Below, one piece after another: positions 1-7,850 of a stretch of 35,031 nt of DNA. The notes beneath the pieces were generated by a model, which saw only the letters and a program-made list of their open reading frames with translations, had not been told where the DNA came from and searched no databases. The position numbers and the translations under genes were made by a program. This DNA is from Betaproteobacteria bacterium (lineage in GTDB: Bacteria; Pseudomonadota; Gammaproteobacteria; Burkholderiales; Burkholderiaceae_D), in contig JANYFL010000067.1 of assembly GCA_025362735.1 (NCBI GenBank), forward strand, positions 1 to 35,031. The letters run 5' to 3'. Within the stretch, counting starts at the first letter, position 1; each line of letters opens with the position of its first letter.

Positions 1-30
1 TTCCTCCGCGTTCTCCGCGCCTCCGCGTGA
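1..30. repeat. Fragment of CTCTGTG/CTCCGCG-type interspersed repeat
   Basis: The first 30 bases are built from repeating CTCCGCG words. They resemble one arm of the larger repeat near 25343-25450, which has CTCTGTG and CTCTGCG words. It lies just after the purM stop codon and is cut by the window edge, so its full extent and its partner arm are not visible. Confidence 0.5.
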
Positions 31-43
31 GGATTTCACAAAA

Positions 44-1093
44 TCAAACAATAACGGTCCCTGCAGCACCACTACGCCGGGTCACAGAACCAATCACGGA
101 AACGATCTGACCAGCCTGACGCAGCTGCTGAAGCGCCGCATCGGCATCTTCCGGTGCCACCACGACAACGAATCCGATACCGCAGTTAAAGGTGCGATGC
201 ATCTCGTGCATGGCAATTTTGCCCGCCTGTTGCAGCCATTCAAATACTGGCAATGTGGCCCAACTACCTGCCTTAATGGTCGCCTGCAAATGATCCGGAA
301 ACATGCGATGGGTATTCTCGGTCAAGCCGCCACCAGTGATATGGGCCATGCCTTTGACCGTGATGTTCTTCATCAGCTCCAGCAGCGGCTTGACGTAAAT
401 GCGGGTCGGCTCCAGCAAAGCCTCACCGAGCGAACGTGAATCAGATACCGACGGAACGTATTGCTTCAGCGGCGCCTGAATATCGGCACCCGCCACTTCG
501 ATGATCTTGCGGATCAGCGAAAAACCGTTCGAATGCGGGCCCGAAGAGGCGATACCAAGCAACACATCGCCTTCTTTCATCGAAGTGCCATCGATGGCTT
601 TGGATTTCTCTACGACGCCAACCGCAAACCCCGCCAGATCGTATTCATCCGGAATGAAAGCCTTGGGATGCTCAGCGGTCTCGCCACCAATCAATGCGCA
701 CCCGGCCTGCTCGCAACCCGCAGCAATGCCCTTGATCACATCAGTTGCAACGGCGACATCGAGTTTCTCGCAAACGTAGTAGTCAAGGAAAAACAAGGGC
801 TCGGCGCCCTGCACCAGAATGTCGTTGACGCTCATCGCTACCAGATCAATGCCGATGGTGTCGTGCTTATTCAGCGCAAAAGCCAGTTTGAGCTTGGTGC
901 CCACGCCGTCAGTGCCAGATACGAGCACCGGCTCTTTATATCGCTTGGGCAGCTCGATCAGCGCGCCAAAACCGCCAATACCCGCCAACACCTCAGGGCG
1001 CATGGTGCGCTTGGCGTAAGGCTTGATGTTTTCGACCAGTTGGTCGCCCGCGTCAATATCGACACCGGCGTCCTTGTATGAAAGTCCGCTCAT
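44..1093 (-). CDS. purM: Phosphoribosylformylglycinamidine cyclo-ligase (AIR synthetase)
   Basis: PurM closes the imidazole ring of formylglycinamidine ribotide with ATP to give aminoimidazole ribotide, step five of de novo purine synthesis in the cytoplasm. The 349-residue product has the usual family length (about 345). It begins with the conserved [16 protein letters not shown] segment, has the GTDGVGTK phosphate/ATP-binding motif at residues 60-67 and the [11 protein letters not shown] segment near 133-143. The start ATG at 1093 gives the normal family N-terminus. It is divergent from the permease gene at 1275, with a 181-bp shared upstream region in which I see no strong sigma70 promoter. 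A repeat fragment follows the stop. The purM/perM/hda order is common in betaproteobacteria. Confidence 0.97.
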   Translation of the reverse strand: MSGLSYKDAGVDIDAGDQLVENIKPYAKRTMRPEVLAGIGGFGALIELPKRYKEPVLVSGTDGVGTKLKLAFALNKHDTIGIDLVAMSVNDILVQGAEPLFFLDYYVCEKLDVAVATDVIKGIAAGCEQAGCALIGGETAEHPKAFIPDEYDLAGFAVGVVEKSKAIDGTSMKEGDVLLGIASSGPHSNGFSLIRKIIEVAGADIQAPLKQYVPSVSDSRSLGEALLEPTRIYVKPLLELMKNITVKGMAHITGGGLTENTHRMFPDHLQATIKAGSWATLPVFEWLQQAGKIAMHEMHRTFNCGIGFVVVVAPEDADAALQQLRQAGQIVSVIGSVTRRSGAAGTVIV

Positions 1094-1274
1094 GAAAGAT
1101 GATCTGTTTTGAATTTCTGGGGGTGAAAGCTAAAGTAGCGGTTTGCTGAAAGAGGAACAGGCTATCGTGCACAATATCGTGTCATCCTGGCCGTATGGTT
1201 TGCATCCACAGCCGGTATTTTAGCTGAACGCCCTCCTACCCCCGCCTGACATTCCCAATGCCGACCCAGAATCA

Positions 1275-2339
1275 ATGAATACGCTCAAGTCTGATCAACG
1301 CCAGAATCTGTTCTGGATGGCCCTGTTCATCGGGTTGTGTGTACTGCTGTATTCGTTGTCTGCCGTTTTGACGCCTTTCCTGTTCGCGGCAATTCTGGCT
1401 TACATGCTCAATCCCGGCGTGGACTGGCTGACCCGGCATCGCTGCCCGCGCTGGCTGGCTACGCTCACGATGATTGTTCTGCTGACCTTGATCGTGGTCG
1501 TGCTGCTGCTGATCATCGTGCCGGTATTGCAAAGTGAACTGGTGCTGCTACAGAAAAAATTCCCGCAAATGCTGGCCCGGCTGAATGAGGATGTGGCGCC
1601 ACGTTTACGCGCCTGGTTCGGGCTGCAAATCAATTTCAGCAGCAATTCCCTGCGTCGAATCATTTCCGAACGCTGGGCCAATGAAGACATGTTTTCAATT
1701 GTGCTCGACTACCTCAAGATCGGCGGACTGGCCGTGGTCAGTCTTCTGGCCAACATGCTCCTGGTGCCTGTGGTACTGTTCTATTTGTTGCTGGACTGGC
1801 ATCCTTTTCTTAACAAGGTGCAAAACGCCATTCCGCGCCGTCTGCATGACAAGATCGTGGAGATGGTGACTGAAATCGACAGCCTGCTTTCGCAATTCCT
1901 GCGTGGCCAATTGCTGGTCATGATTGTTTTGGCAATCTACTACTCGGCCGCGCTCGCTGTCGCCGGCTTCGATGTCGCGCTCCCGGTCGGCATAGTAACC
2001 GGCCTGCTGGTCTTCATCCCCTATATCGGCTTCAGTCTCGGCCTCTTGCTCGCTGTGCTGGCCGCCCTGCTGCAGTTCACCAACTGGTATGGCCTGATCG
2101 CCATCGCTGTCATTTATGGTTTTGGTCAACTGGTCGAAAGTGCGTGGCTGACGCCGCGTCTGGTGGGCGAACGTATCGGCCTGCATCCGATTGCCGTCAT
2201 TTTCGCCTTGCTGGCCTTCGGACAGGTTTTTGGATTTTTCGGCATTCTGCTGGCACTCCCCGCCAGCGCAGCCCTGCTGGTGGGCTTGCGTCACCTCAAG
2301 GCCAAGTATCTGGCCAGTGATTTTTATCAACGTGGCTAA
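1275..2339 (+). CDS. AI-2E/PerM family permease
   Basis: This 354-residue inner-membrane protein belongs to the PerM/AI-2E transporter family (PF01594). Hydrophobic segments are visible near residues 14-48, 62-83, 150-175 and, in a long block, 208-345, which fits the usual seven to eight helices with a soluble stretch between the early and late groups. The late segment with VFIPYIGFSLGLLLAVLAA and the following Q-L-V-E-S-ALTP-like region are family hallmarks. The substrate in this clade is unknown, so autoinducer transport should not be assumed. It precedes hda, the usual betaproteobacterial neighbour, with a repeat element filling the 100-bp gap. Its start lies at the beginning of the first hydrophobic block and no strong Shine-Dalgarno is visible. 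Confidence 0.9.
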   Translation: MNTLKSDQRQNLFWMALFIGLCVLLYSLSAVLTPFLFAAILAYMLNPGVDWLTRHRCPRWLATLTMIVLLTLIVVVLLLIIVPVLQSELVLLQKKFPQMLARLNEDVAPRLRAWFGLQINFSSNSLRRIISERWANEDMFSIVLDYLKIGGLAVVSLLANMLLVPVVLFYLLLDWHPFLNKVQNAIPRRLHDKIVEMVTEIDSLLSQFLRGQLLVMIVLAIYYSAALAVAGFDVALPVGIVTGLLVFIPYIGFSLGLLLAVLAALLQFTNWYGLIAIAVIYGFGQLVESAWLTPRLVGERIGLHPIAVIFALLAFGQVFGFFGILLALPASAALLVGLRHLKAKYLASDFYQRG

Positions 2340-2347
2340 GGAATTTT

Positions 2348-2435
2348 CCCCTCACCCCAACCCTCTCCCACTGATATGGGCGAGGGAGTTTCTTTGTCCC
2401 CTCTCCCCGCTCACGGGGGGAGGGTTAGGTTGAGG
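2348..2435. repeat. Inverted-repeat element, CCCTCTCCC family, copy 1
   Basis: The element opens with CCCTCACCCCAACCCTCTCCC and closes with GGGGAGGGTTAGGTTGAGGG, so the outer arms pair with each other. An inner ACTGATATGGGCGAGGGAG block matches the copy at 31204-31299 with one mismatch over about 36 bases. It ends six bases before the proposed TTG start of hda. The longer reading frame that begins at the ATG at 2376 is made of this repeat, not of hda sequence. It is a REP/MITE-like, non-coding repeat and no transposase is nearby. Confidence 0.85.
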
Positions 2436-2441
2436 GCAGCT

Positions 2442-3851
2442 TTGAATCAAGAGACGCAACAACTGCTGCTGGATCTCGGTCCGCCACCGGCGGCATCACT
2501 CGACAACTTCATCACCGGTCGCAACGCTGAACTTGTGCAGGCTCTGCATGCGCTGCAAATTCCTCAACCCAAAGAGCGCTGCCTTTATCTCTGGGGAGAA
2601 CACGGCAGTGGTCGCAGCCATCTGTTGAAAGCAGTAGCTGCTGCTGGCGATCACCGCTATGTCGATCTTCGGGATACGGCTGAGCCATCGATCTGTATCT
2701 GGAATAGCGCCATACGACTGTGGGCGATTGATCATGCCGATCAAGCCAGCCCAGCCATCCAGATCGCCCTGTTCAACCTGATCAACGAAGTGCGCTCTCA
2801 TGAAAATACCTGCATCGTGATTGCCGGTTCATCCGCACCGCTGCAAATGAATTTGCGCGAAGACCTGCGCAGTCGGCTGGGTTGGGGACTTGTATTTCAG
2901 GTCCATCCCTTGACTGATGCCGACAAGGATGCCGCCTTAAGCCAACACGCCAGTGAGCGCGGGCTCAATCTTCCTGCCGAAGTGCGGCACTATCTGCTAA
3001 CCCATTTCGCACGCGACATGCCCACGCTGATGTCTCTGGTGGATGCACTCGACACGTATGCGTTGCAACGTCAGCGCGCCCTCACCCTGCCTTTGCTGCG
3101 AGAATTCAGCCTGCATCTGCAACAAGAAAAAAATTACCTCTCCCTGTCTGAAATGCCACTCATGTCCGATCGCTCCTCTCGCCGCCTCACCCTGTTCGAT
3201 CTCGACAACACCCTGCTCCCCATCGACAGCGATCACCAATGGGGCGAATTCCTCACGCGACAGGGCATCGTCGATGGCGAATGGTATCGACGTCGCAACG
3301 AAGAATTTTTCGAGCAGTACAAGGCAGGCACGCTCAACATGGATGAGTTTCTAACCTTCGTGTTTGCACCGCTGGCGCAGACCGAGCGCAAGCGGCTCGA
3401 CGCGCTGCACGTCGAATTCATGCGTGAAGTCATCGCACTGCAGATCAAGCCAAGCGCATTGGCGCTGGTCAAGCAGCATCAAGATGCAGGAGATCTCTGC
3501 GCGGTCGTCACCGCCACCAACGCCTTTGTGACCGAACCCATCGTCCGCGCCTTTAGCATTCCGCATCTGATTGCCACCGTCCCGGCTCAGGAAAACGGTC
3601 GCTTCACCGGTGCCGTGCGCGGCCTCCCCTGTTTCCGCGAAAACAAGGTCACGCGGGTCGAGCAATGGCTGGAAAGCATGGGTCTGTACTGGGGCAGTTT
3701 CAGCCACAGCACCTTCTACAGCGATTCAAAAAACGATCTGGCTTTGCTGGAACACGTGACCGAACCCGTCGTCACCAATCCTGACGCAGCCTTGCTCGGT
3801 ATTGCGCAGGAGCGCGGCTGGCGTATCCTGCGTCTTTTCGACACTCATTGA
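2442..3851 (+). CDS. hda: Hda-like DnaA regulator fused to HAD-IB phosphatase
   Basis: One frame of 469 residues joins two proteins that are normally separate neighbours. Residues 1 to about 235 are Hda, the ADP-bound AAA+ factor that works with the sliding clamp to inactivate DnaA-ATP. A clamp-binding QLLLDL lies at residues 7-12, and a Walker A variant GEHGSGRSH at 52-60 resembles that of Hda. A Walker B-like LWAIDHAD follows. Residues from about 241 are a HAD-IB hydrolase with FDLDNT (nucleophile Asp253, acid Asp255) and a late SDSKNDLALL motif. TTG 2442 is chosen because upstream codons belong to a repeat and because homologues begin with this clamp motif; GAGGGC lies before it. The joint carries seven A residues (3127-3133). 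One extra A would end Hda shortly after, and ATGs at 3153 and 3162 could start the HAD part, although neither has a good Shine-Dalgarno. Confidence 0.88.
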   Translation: MNQETQQLLLDLGPPPAASLDNFITGRNAELVQALHALQIPQPKERCLYLWGEHGSGRSHLLKAVAAAGDHRYVDLRDTAEPSICIWNSAIRLWAIDHADQASPAIQIALFNLINEVRSHENTCIVIAGSSAPLQMNLREDLRSRLGWGLVFQVHPLTDADKDAALSQHASERGLNLPAEVRHYLLTHFARDMPTLMSLVDALDTYALQRQRALTLPLLREFSLHLQQEKNYLSLSEMPLMSDRSSRRLTLFDLDNTLLPIDSDHQWGEFLTRQGIVDGEWYRRRNEEFFEQYKAGTLNMDEFLTFVFAPLAQTERKRLDALHVEFMREVIALQIKPSALALVKQHQDAGDLCAVVTATNAFVTEPIVRAFSIPHLIATVPAQENGRFTGAVRGLPCFRENKVTRVEQWLESMGLYWGSFSHSTFYSDSKNDLALLEHVTEPVVTNPDAALLGIAQERGWRILRLFDTH

Positions 3852-3880
3852 TCAAATAAAAAAGGTCGCTCTCCAAGAAC

Positions 3881-5335
3881 ATGATCAAGCGATTCCTGCA
3901 CAAGATTTTCGGACGCAAAGTTGCTCCAGCCAAGCTGGAAGCTCATACCGTACCCGGACATACCGCTCACAAACCAGCAAAGGTCCGTGGCACAAAAAAA
4001 ACCGGCAAAGGCCCCCTCGTCGTTCAGGTCGAAGAACACGGCATCGACCCGAAGCTGGTTTCGACCAACGCCATACGCGTGACCAAGGGTCTGCAGGATG
4101 CGGGCTTCAAGGCCTTCCTCGTAGGCGGCGCCGTGCGCGACCTATTGCTCGGCATCAAGCCCAAGGACTTTGATGTCGCCACCGACGCCACGCCCGAGCA
4201 GATCGTCAAACTGTTCCGCCGCGCACGCATCATCGGTCGTCGTTTCCAGCTCGTGCATGTGATGTTCGGTTCGGACACGATTGAAACCTCGACCTTCCGC
4301 GCCAACCAGCCACACAACGCCGAGAAGGACGAACACGGTCGCGTGCTGCGCGACAACGTCTTCGGTTCACAACTCGATGATGCGGCCCGACGTGACTTCA
4401 CCGTCAACGCACTGTTCTACGATCCAGCCAGTCAGGTCGTCATCGACTATCACCACGGCGTGGCCGACGTGAAAGCGAAAATGATGCGAATCATCGGCGG
4501 CCCCGAGCAGCGCTATCGCGAAGACCCGGTGCGTATGCTGCGCGCAGTGCGCTTTGCGGCCAAGCTCGGATTCGAAATCGACGATGCCACGCGCGCACCG
4601 ATTGCCCGCCTTGCACCATTGATTGAAAACGTCCCGTCAGCGCGCCTGTTCGATGAAATGCTCAAGCTGTTTTTCTCCGGCCATGCGCTTGCCTGCCTGA
4701 AGCGCTTGCGCGCCGAGGGCCTGCATCACGGCGTGCTGCCGCTGCTTGATGTCGTGCTTGAACAACCCAAGGGCGAACGCTTTGTCACGCTCGCGCTGGA
4801 AAGCACCGACGAACGCATCCGCATCGGCAAGCCCGCCTCACCCAGCTTTCTGTTCGCCTGTCTGCTCTGGCATGAAGTGTTGAAAGCCTGGGAAGAAAAC
4901 AAGACGCGTGGCGACTACCCGATTCCCGCACTCAACGCCGCGATGGACAGCGTGCTCGATGCGCAAACCGAAAAGCTCGCGATCCAGCGCCGCTACGCTT
5001 CTGACATGCGCGAAATCTGGGGCCTGCAACCCCGGCTCGAACGCCGCAACGGCCGCTCACCCTACAAATTGCTTGAGCATTTGCGCTTCAGAGCCGGCTA
5101 CGATTTTCTGCTGTTGCGCTGTGAAGCCGATGAAACGGATGCAGCCTTGGGCGATTGGTGGACGCGCTTCATTGATGCTGATGCTGCCGGTCGCGAAGCT
5201 TTGCAGCTTGAAGCTGCGGGCGCGCCCTCCAGCGCCGGGGCCGCACCCAACAAACGCAAACGTCATCGTCGGAAACCTGCTGCGAGCAAAGTTGATACCG
5301 CAGCGGGTGAAAATACGGGTGATGTCATCGAGTAA
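3881..5335 (+). CDS. pcnB: Poly(A) polymerase I
   Basis: PcnB adds 3' poly(A) tails to RNA and so promotes decay of mRNA and regulatory RNA. The 484-residue protein has the nucleotidyltransferase signature LVGGAVRDLLLG at 80-91, catalytic DFD at 96-98, and GRRFQLVHV at 119-127, a stretch typical of poly(A) polymerases rather than CCA-adding enzymes. The RYREDPVRMLRAVRFAAKLGF block follows. The N-terminal 60 and C-terminal 40 residues are basic (a NKRKRHRRK cluster near the end), as expected for RNA contact. AAGGTC lies upstream of ATG 3881. It sits 29 bp after the Hda-HAD gene and before folK, the standard order. Confidence 0.96.
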   Translation: MIKRFLHKIFGRKVAPAKLEAHTVPGHTAHKPAKVRGTKKTGKGPLVVQVEEHGIDPKLVSTNAIRVTKGLQDAGFKAFLVGGAVRDLLLGIKPKDFDVATDATPEQIVKLFRRARIIGRRFQLVHVMFGSDTIETSTFRANQPHNAEKDEHGRVLRDNVFGSQLDDAARRDFTVNALFYDPASQVVIDYHHGVADVKAKMMRIIGGPEQRYREDPVRMLRAVRFAAKLGFEIDDATRAPIARLAPLIENVPSARLFDEMLKLFFSGHALACLKRLRAEGLHHGVLPLLDVVLEQPKGERFVTLALESTDERIRIGKPASPSFLFACLLWHEVLKAWEENKTRGDYPIPALNAAMDSVLDAQTEKLAIQRRYASDMREIWGLQPRLERRNGRSPYKLLEHLRFRAGYDFLLLRCEADETDAALGDWWTRFIDADAAGREALQLEAAGAPSSAGAAPNKRKRHRRKPAASKVDTAAGENTGDVIE

Positions 5336-5340
5336 AGTTC

Positions 5341-5357
5341 AACAAACTTATTGTTGA
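5341..5357. repeat. Small AT-rich dyad after pcnB
   Basis: CAACAA and TTGTTG flank a five-base loop, five bases after the pcnB stop codon. The stem is short and AT-rich and no U-run follows, so terminator function is doubtful. Confidence 0.3.
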
Positions 5358-5374
5358 ATTGATCGCATGCCCCC

Positions 5375-5482
5375 TCGATACGACTGCTTCGCAGTCTACT
5401 CAGGACGAACGGGTCTTTGGAATTTTTGCTCAAAACACAATAAGGCCGTTCGTCCTGAGTAGCCCAAAGGGCGTATCGAAGA
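5375..5482. repeat. Inverted-repeat element, CTACTCAGGACGAACGG family
   Basis: The left arm at 5375-5413 (CTCGATACG ... CTACTCAGGACGAACGG) is matched in inverted order by 5447-5482 (CCGTTCGTCCTGAGTAG ... CGTATCGAAG). The innermost 17 bases of the arms pair perfectly and the outer CGATACG words also pair. It fills most of the 188-bp pcnB-folK gap, is non-coding, and could fold into a long hairpin in the transcript that may reduce read-through or stabilise a 3' end. Confidence 0.85.
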
Positions 5483-5523
5483 ATGAACCAAACACCAGAC
5501 TGACTTGATCCCTACCGAGAATA

Positions 5524-6030
5524 ATGACGCCCTCTGACCCCACCCCCGTCACCGCCTACATAGCCATCGGCGCCAACCTCGGCTTCGCCCGCGACTCCGT
5601 CCTCAACGCCCTGCTCGATCTGGAACGTCTGCCCAATAGCGAATTCATCGCCGCATCCAGCCTCTACCAAAGCCCCTCGATGGGCTCAGAAGGCCCCGAC
5701 TACATCAACGCTGTCGCCGAAATCAAAACAACCCTCAAACCCATCGATCTGCTGTTCGCCCTGCTCTCCATCGAACGCCAGCATGGCCGCGTGCGCATCC
5801 CCAACGAACGCAACGCCCCGCGCACCCTCGACCTCGATTTGCTGATGATGGGCGACCTCATCCTCGACACCCCCGACCTCACCCTGCCCCATCCCCGCAT
5901 GACTGAACGTGCCTTCGTCCTCAAGCCTTTGCTTGAGCTTGCACCAGAGGTGGTCATTCCAGGGAAAGGCCCTGCGCAGCTTTGCAGGACGGCGATTGCC
6001 GATCAGGAAATTTCGCTACTGGAACCTTGA
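5524..6030 (+). CDS. folK: 2-amino-4-hydroxy-6-hydroxymethyldihydropteridine pyrophosphokinase
   Basis: FolK transfers pyrophosphate from ATP to 6-hydroxymethyl-dihydropterin, the step before dihydropteroate synthase in folate synthesis. The 168-residue length fits the family (about 160). AYIAIGANLG at 11-20 is the usual N-terminal strand. RNAPRTLDLDLL at 96-107 is the family signature, with Mg-binding Asp103 and Asp105, and LPHPRMTERAFVLKPLLELAP follows. The ATG at 5524 gives a normal N-terminus. In relatives the next gene is usually the deoxynucleoside kinase, but here 2.3 kb of extra DNA intervenes. A diverged second copy of the last roughly 25 codons lies at 6881-6961. Confidence 0.95.
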   Translation: MTPSDPTPVTAYIAIGANLGFARDSVLNALLDLERLPNSEFIAASSLYQSPSMGSEGPDYINAVAEIKTTLKPIDLLFALLSIERQHGRVRIPNERNAPRTLDLDLLMMGDLILDTPDLTLPHPRMTERAFVLKPLLELAPEVVIPGKGPAQLCRTAIADQEISLLEP

Positions 6031-6038
6031 TAAGTGCC

Positions 6039-6067
6039 TTGACCAACCAAAAGCCTTAAACCATAAT
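6039..6067 (+). promoter_or_regulatory. Sigma70 promoter of the Phd-PIN module
   Basis: TTGACC (6039-6044) and CATAAT (6062-6067) are separated by 17 bp, close to the sigma70 consensus. The expected transcription start near 6074 falls inside the palindrome at 6069-6088, and the antitoxin ATG is 33 bp beyond the -10 box. Confidence 0.7.
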
Positions 6068-6068
6068 G

Positions 6069-6088
6069 ATCAGTATGCTCATACTGAT
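6069..6088. promoter_or_regulatory. Operator palindrome of the Phd-PIN module
   Basis: ATCAGTATG and CATACTGAT form a perfect 9-bp inverted repeat with a 2-bp centre. It overlaps the predicted transcription start of the antitoxin gene. Phd/YefM antitoxins bind such palindromes as dimers and repress their own operon, so autoregulation is the likely role. Confidence 0.7.
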
Positions 6089-6100
6089 TAAATAGACATC

Positions 6101-6421
6101 ATGATTACTGAAACAAGCGCGGTCAATTTCAGGCAAAACCTCGGCGAAATGTTGAATCATGTCCAGTATCGCCACGACAGCGTCATCATCAACAAGGACG
6201 GCAAGCCGGTCGCAGCCCTCGTGGATGCCCGGTTGTTTACACGCATTCGACGCATGCAGGAACGGTTCGATGCGTTATGCCAGCGCATCGAAGCAGGATA
6301 TGTGGATGTACCGGAGTCAGAAGGCATGGCCGAGATCGAAGCCGCCATCAAGCTGGAGCGTACCAAGGCACGTACAGAAGTTAGGACAACACGCAGCGCC
6401 ACAGCCAAGAAAAAACGTTGA
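6101..6421 (+). CDS. Phd/YefM-family antitoxin
   Basis: The 106-residue protein begins MITETSAVNFRQNLGEML, the typical N-terminal DNA-binding part of Phd/YefM antitoxins, followed by a VIINKDGKPVAALVDARLF beta segment at about 28-46. The C-terminal half is helical and highly charged and should wrap and neutralise the partner toxin; its lysine/arginine-rich end is probably disordered. A sigma70 promoter and a perfect palindrome lie upstream. The PIN gene starts 6 bp after its stop, so the two are co-transcribed. ATG 6101 has no strong Shine-Dalgarno. Family assignment is confident; partner recognition is inferred from adjacency. Confidence 0.85.
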   Translation: MITETSAVNFRQNLGEMLNHVQYRHDSVIINKDGKPVAALVDARLFTRIRRMQERFDALCQRIEAGYVDVPESEGMAEIEAAIKLERTKARTEVRTTRSATAKKKR

Positions 6422-6427
6422 ACCGAC

Positions 6428-6862
6428 GTGGCTACACTGCGTGTCGCGCTTGATACGAACGTCTTGCTCTCAGGTATTTCCTATCCGGCCAGTGTGCCAG
6501 GAAAAATCGTGGCGGCATGGCGCTATCACGGATCAATCGAAGTCCTGCTTTCCCCATATATTCTGGACGAGCTGCGTCGTGTGCTGCCCCGTCTCAAGCA
6601 TCGTCATGGCTTGAGTCCGGTCGAGATTGATGATCTGGTTGATGTTCTTTCCATACAAGCTGAATTGATTGAGCCATCAACCAGTACGGAACCCGGTTTG
6701 CGAGATGCCAACGATCAACCCGTGCTGGGAACCCTGCTGGCGGCACTCAACACCACGGGGGCAGACTATCTGATTACCGGCGACAAAGACTTGCTGGCAT
6801 TGACCGAACACTATCCAATCATTACACCGGCGCAATTTTGGTCGACACACGCGGGGCTTTGA
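6428..6862 (+). CDS. PIN-domain toxin (putative endoribonuclease)
   Basis: This 144-residue protein starts at GTG 6428, 6 bp after the antitoxin stop. The PIN acidic set is present: Asp9 in VALDTNVLLSG, Glu48 in YILDELRR, Asp93 or Asp96 in LRDANDQPVLGTLL, and Asp119 in LITGDKDLL. It resembles the 'putative toxin, PIN family' group (PIN_3, PF13470). Such proteins cut RNA with Mg2+ and are held inactive by the cognate antitoxin. No catalytic residue appears lost, so the toxin could be active. The module lies between the intact folK end and a decayed copy of that end. Target RNA is unknown. Confidence 0.85.
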   Translation: MATLRVALDTNVLLSGISYPASVPGKIVAAWRYHGSIEVLLSPYILDELRRVLPRLKHRHGLSPVEIDDLVDVLSIQAELIEPSTSTEPGLRDANDQPVLGTLLAALNTTGADYLITGDKDLLALTEHYPIITPAQFWSTHAGL

Positions 6863-6880
6863 TATCTGTGGTTGTAGAAA

Positions 6881-6961
6881 TTTACCGTGGTCTGTCCCAC
6901 ATTGTTACTTCTGGGAAAAACCCTGCGCAGATTTGCATGCCACGACTGCAGATCAAAAGAT
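6881..6961 (+). pseudogene. Decayed duplicate of the folK 3' end
   Basis: Positions 6913-6937 match folK positions 5962-5986 at 22 of 25 bases. Similarity continues more weakly to 6961 with one gap, roughly 70% over 60 bases by eye. Read in the folK frame it gives SGKNPAQICMPRLQIK against PGKGPAQLCRTAIADQ of the intact gene. It is too short to function and has no start. Its position just beyond the toxin-antitoxin genes makes it a direct repeat flanking them, as left by duplication on insertion or by recombination at the folK end. Confidence 0.6.
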
Positions 6962-6973
6962 TCATTATTGACA

Positions 6974-6985
6974 CTTTAATTAAAG
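6974..6985. promoter_or_regulatory. 12-bp perfect palindrome upstream of the orphan gene
   Basis: CTTTAATTAAAG is a perfect palindrome directly after a TTGACA hexamer and 28 bp before the start at 7014. It could be an operator, but AT-rich palindromes of this size also arise by chance. Confidence 0.3.
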
Positions 6986-7013
6986 CGCCAAACCCAGTTT
7001 GAGTAACTGCGAT

Positions 7014-7844
7014 ATGAGCGAACCAAATGAAATCGAATTTGAGGTCTTAACTTCAAGTCCAGACTTAGATGACTATGACATTCTCACTACGCAAATGCTT
7101 AGTGTAGCTGTCCCATATCAATCAACTGAGAACTTCCGAAAGCTCATTTGGGCTGCGATGGTTACTTATGCATTCGGAAATAAATCCGTTGATCACGTCA
7201 TACGTCGATACGAGTACTTATGGGATCAACGAAAAGATAAGTCGTTTGAGCAAGATCCAAATATCTTAATTCTGCGAGAAACTAACGAGACCATAAAATT
7301 AGTTTCTGATCGTTTGGAAAAGCACATCACTTCAGACCAGCTAGGCGAAATCTGCACCAAAGCCGCGCTCTGTAGGCTTGAAGCCACATTTAAGGCTGCT
7401 TATGGATTAATCCGCAAGAAGTACATATTTGAAACGGATGCGCTAACTCGATTGATCTTAGAACAAATTGCGTGGGCCTATGTTGCCCATTCGGCCAAAG
7501 ATGACGAGATACCGACACTTTCACCAACTCGCTGCATAACATCCCTAAAAGCTATATTTCCTGAAAGTGGCCAACTCTACGGTTTACTAAGTGAATGGGC
7601 TCACATTGATCCTTCTATTGTTGAGAACTATCTACGGTTTCACAAAGGTGATGCCCCCGTTGTTCGTAGATCTAGACATGACAGCCTGCAAAGTGGATTC
7701 CATCTAATTACCTTAGCTCTCGTTTATATCGAAGTGGCACAACTTCTTTTTTCTATTTTCAAAACAGAAGAATTTCTAGCATTGAGTGAGCGCATGAGCG
7801 AAAACAAAGAAACATATGACAAATTACTTACCCAACAACCATAG
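7014..7844 (+). CDS. Unknown AT-rich orphan protein (276 aa)
   Basis: I do not recognise a firm family. The protein is soluble and largely helical, with acidic N-terminal residues 1-25. The central region (about 125-200) has regularly spaced hydrophobics and the segment GQLYGLLSEWAHIDPS, which recalls helical HEPN-like or DUF5677-like proteins; this is a weak visual impression only. No signal peptide or membrane helix is convincing. ATG 7014 is preferred over TTG 6999, though neither has a clear Shine-Dalgarno. Codon use and base composition are clearly AT-richer than the neighbours, suggesting transfer. It follows the decayed folK end and precedes a repeat with a T-run that may end its transcript. 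TTGACA at 6968-6973 lacks a matching -10. Confidence 0.7.
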   Translation: MSEPNEIEFEVLTSSPDLDDYDILTTQMLSVAVPYQSTENFRKLIWAAMVTYAFGNKSVDHVIRRYEYLWDQRKDKSFEQDPNILILRETNETIKLVSDRLEKHITSDQLGEICTKAALCRLEATFKAAYGLIRKKYIFETDALTRLILEQIAWAYVAHSAKDDEIPTLSPTRCITSLKAIFPESGQLYGLLSEWAHIDPSIVENYLRFHKGDAPVVRRSRHDSLQSGFHLITLALVYIEVAQLLFSIFKTEEFLALSERMSENKETYDKLLTQQP

Positions 7845-7850
7845 AAGGCC

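Noticed and set aside
1695..2330. 211-residue frame opposite the permease gene
   Set aside because: The translation is Gln/Asp/His-rich, which is the mirror of a hydrophobic membrane protein, not a real gene.
2376..2441. N-terminal extension of Hda from ATG 2376
   Set aside because: These 22 codons are repeat sequence shared with 31204-31299, and homologues begin at the QLLLDL clamp motif.
6968..6998. Sigma70 promoter for the orphan gene at 7014
   Set aside because: TTGACA is present, but no acceptable -10 lies 16-18 bp downstream, so it was not called.
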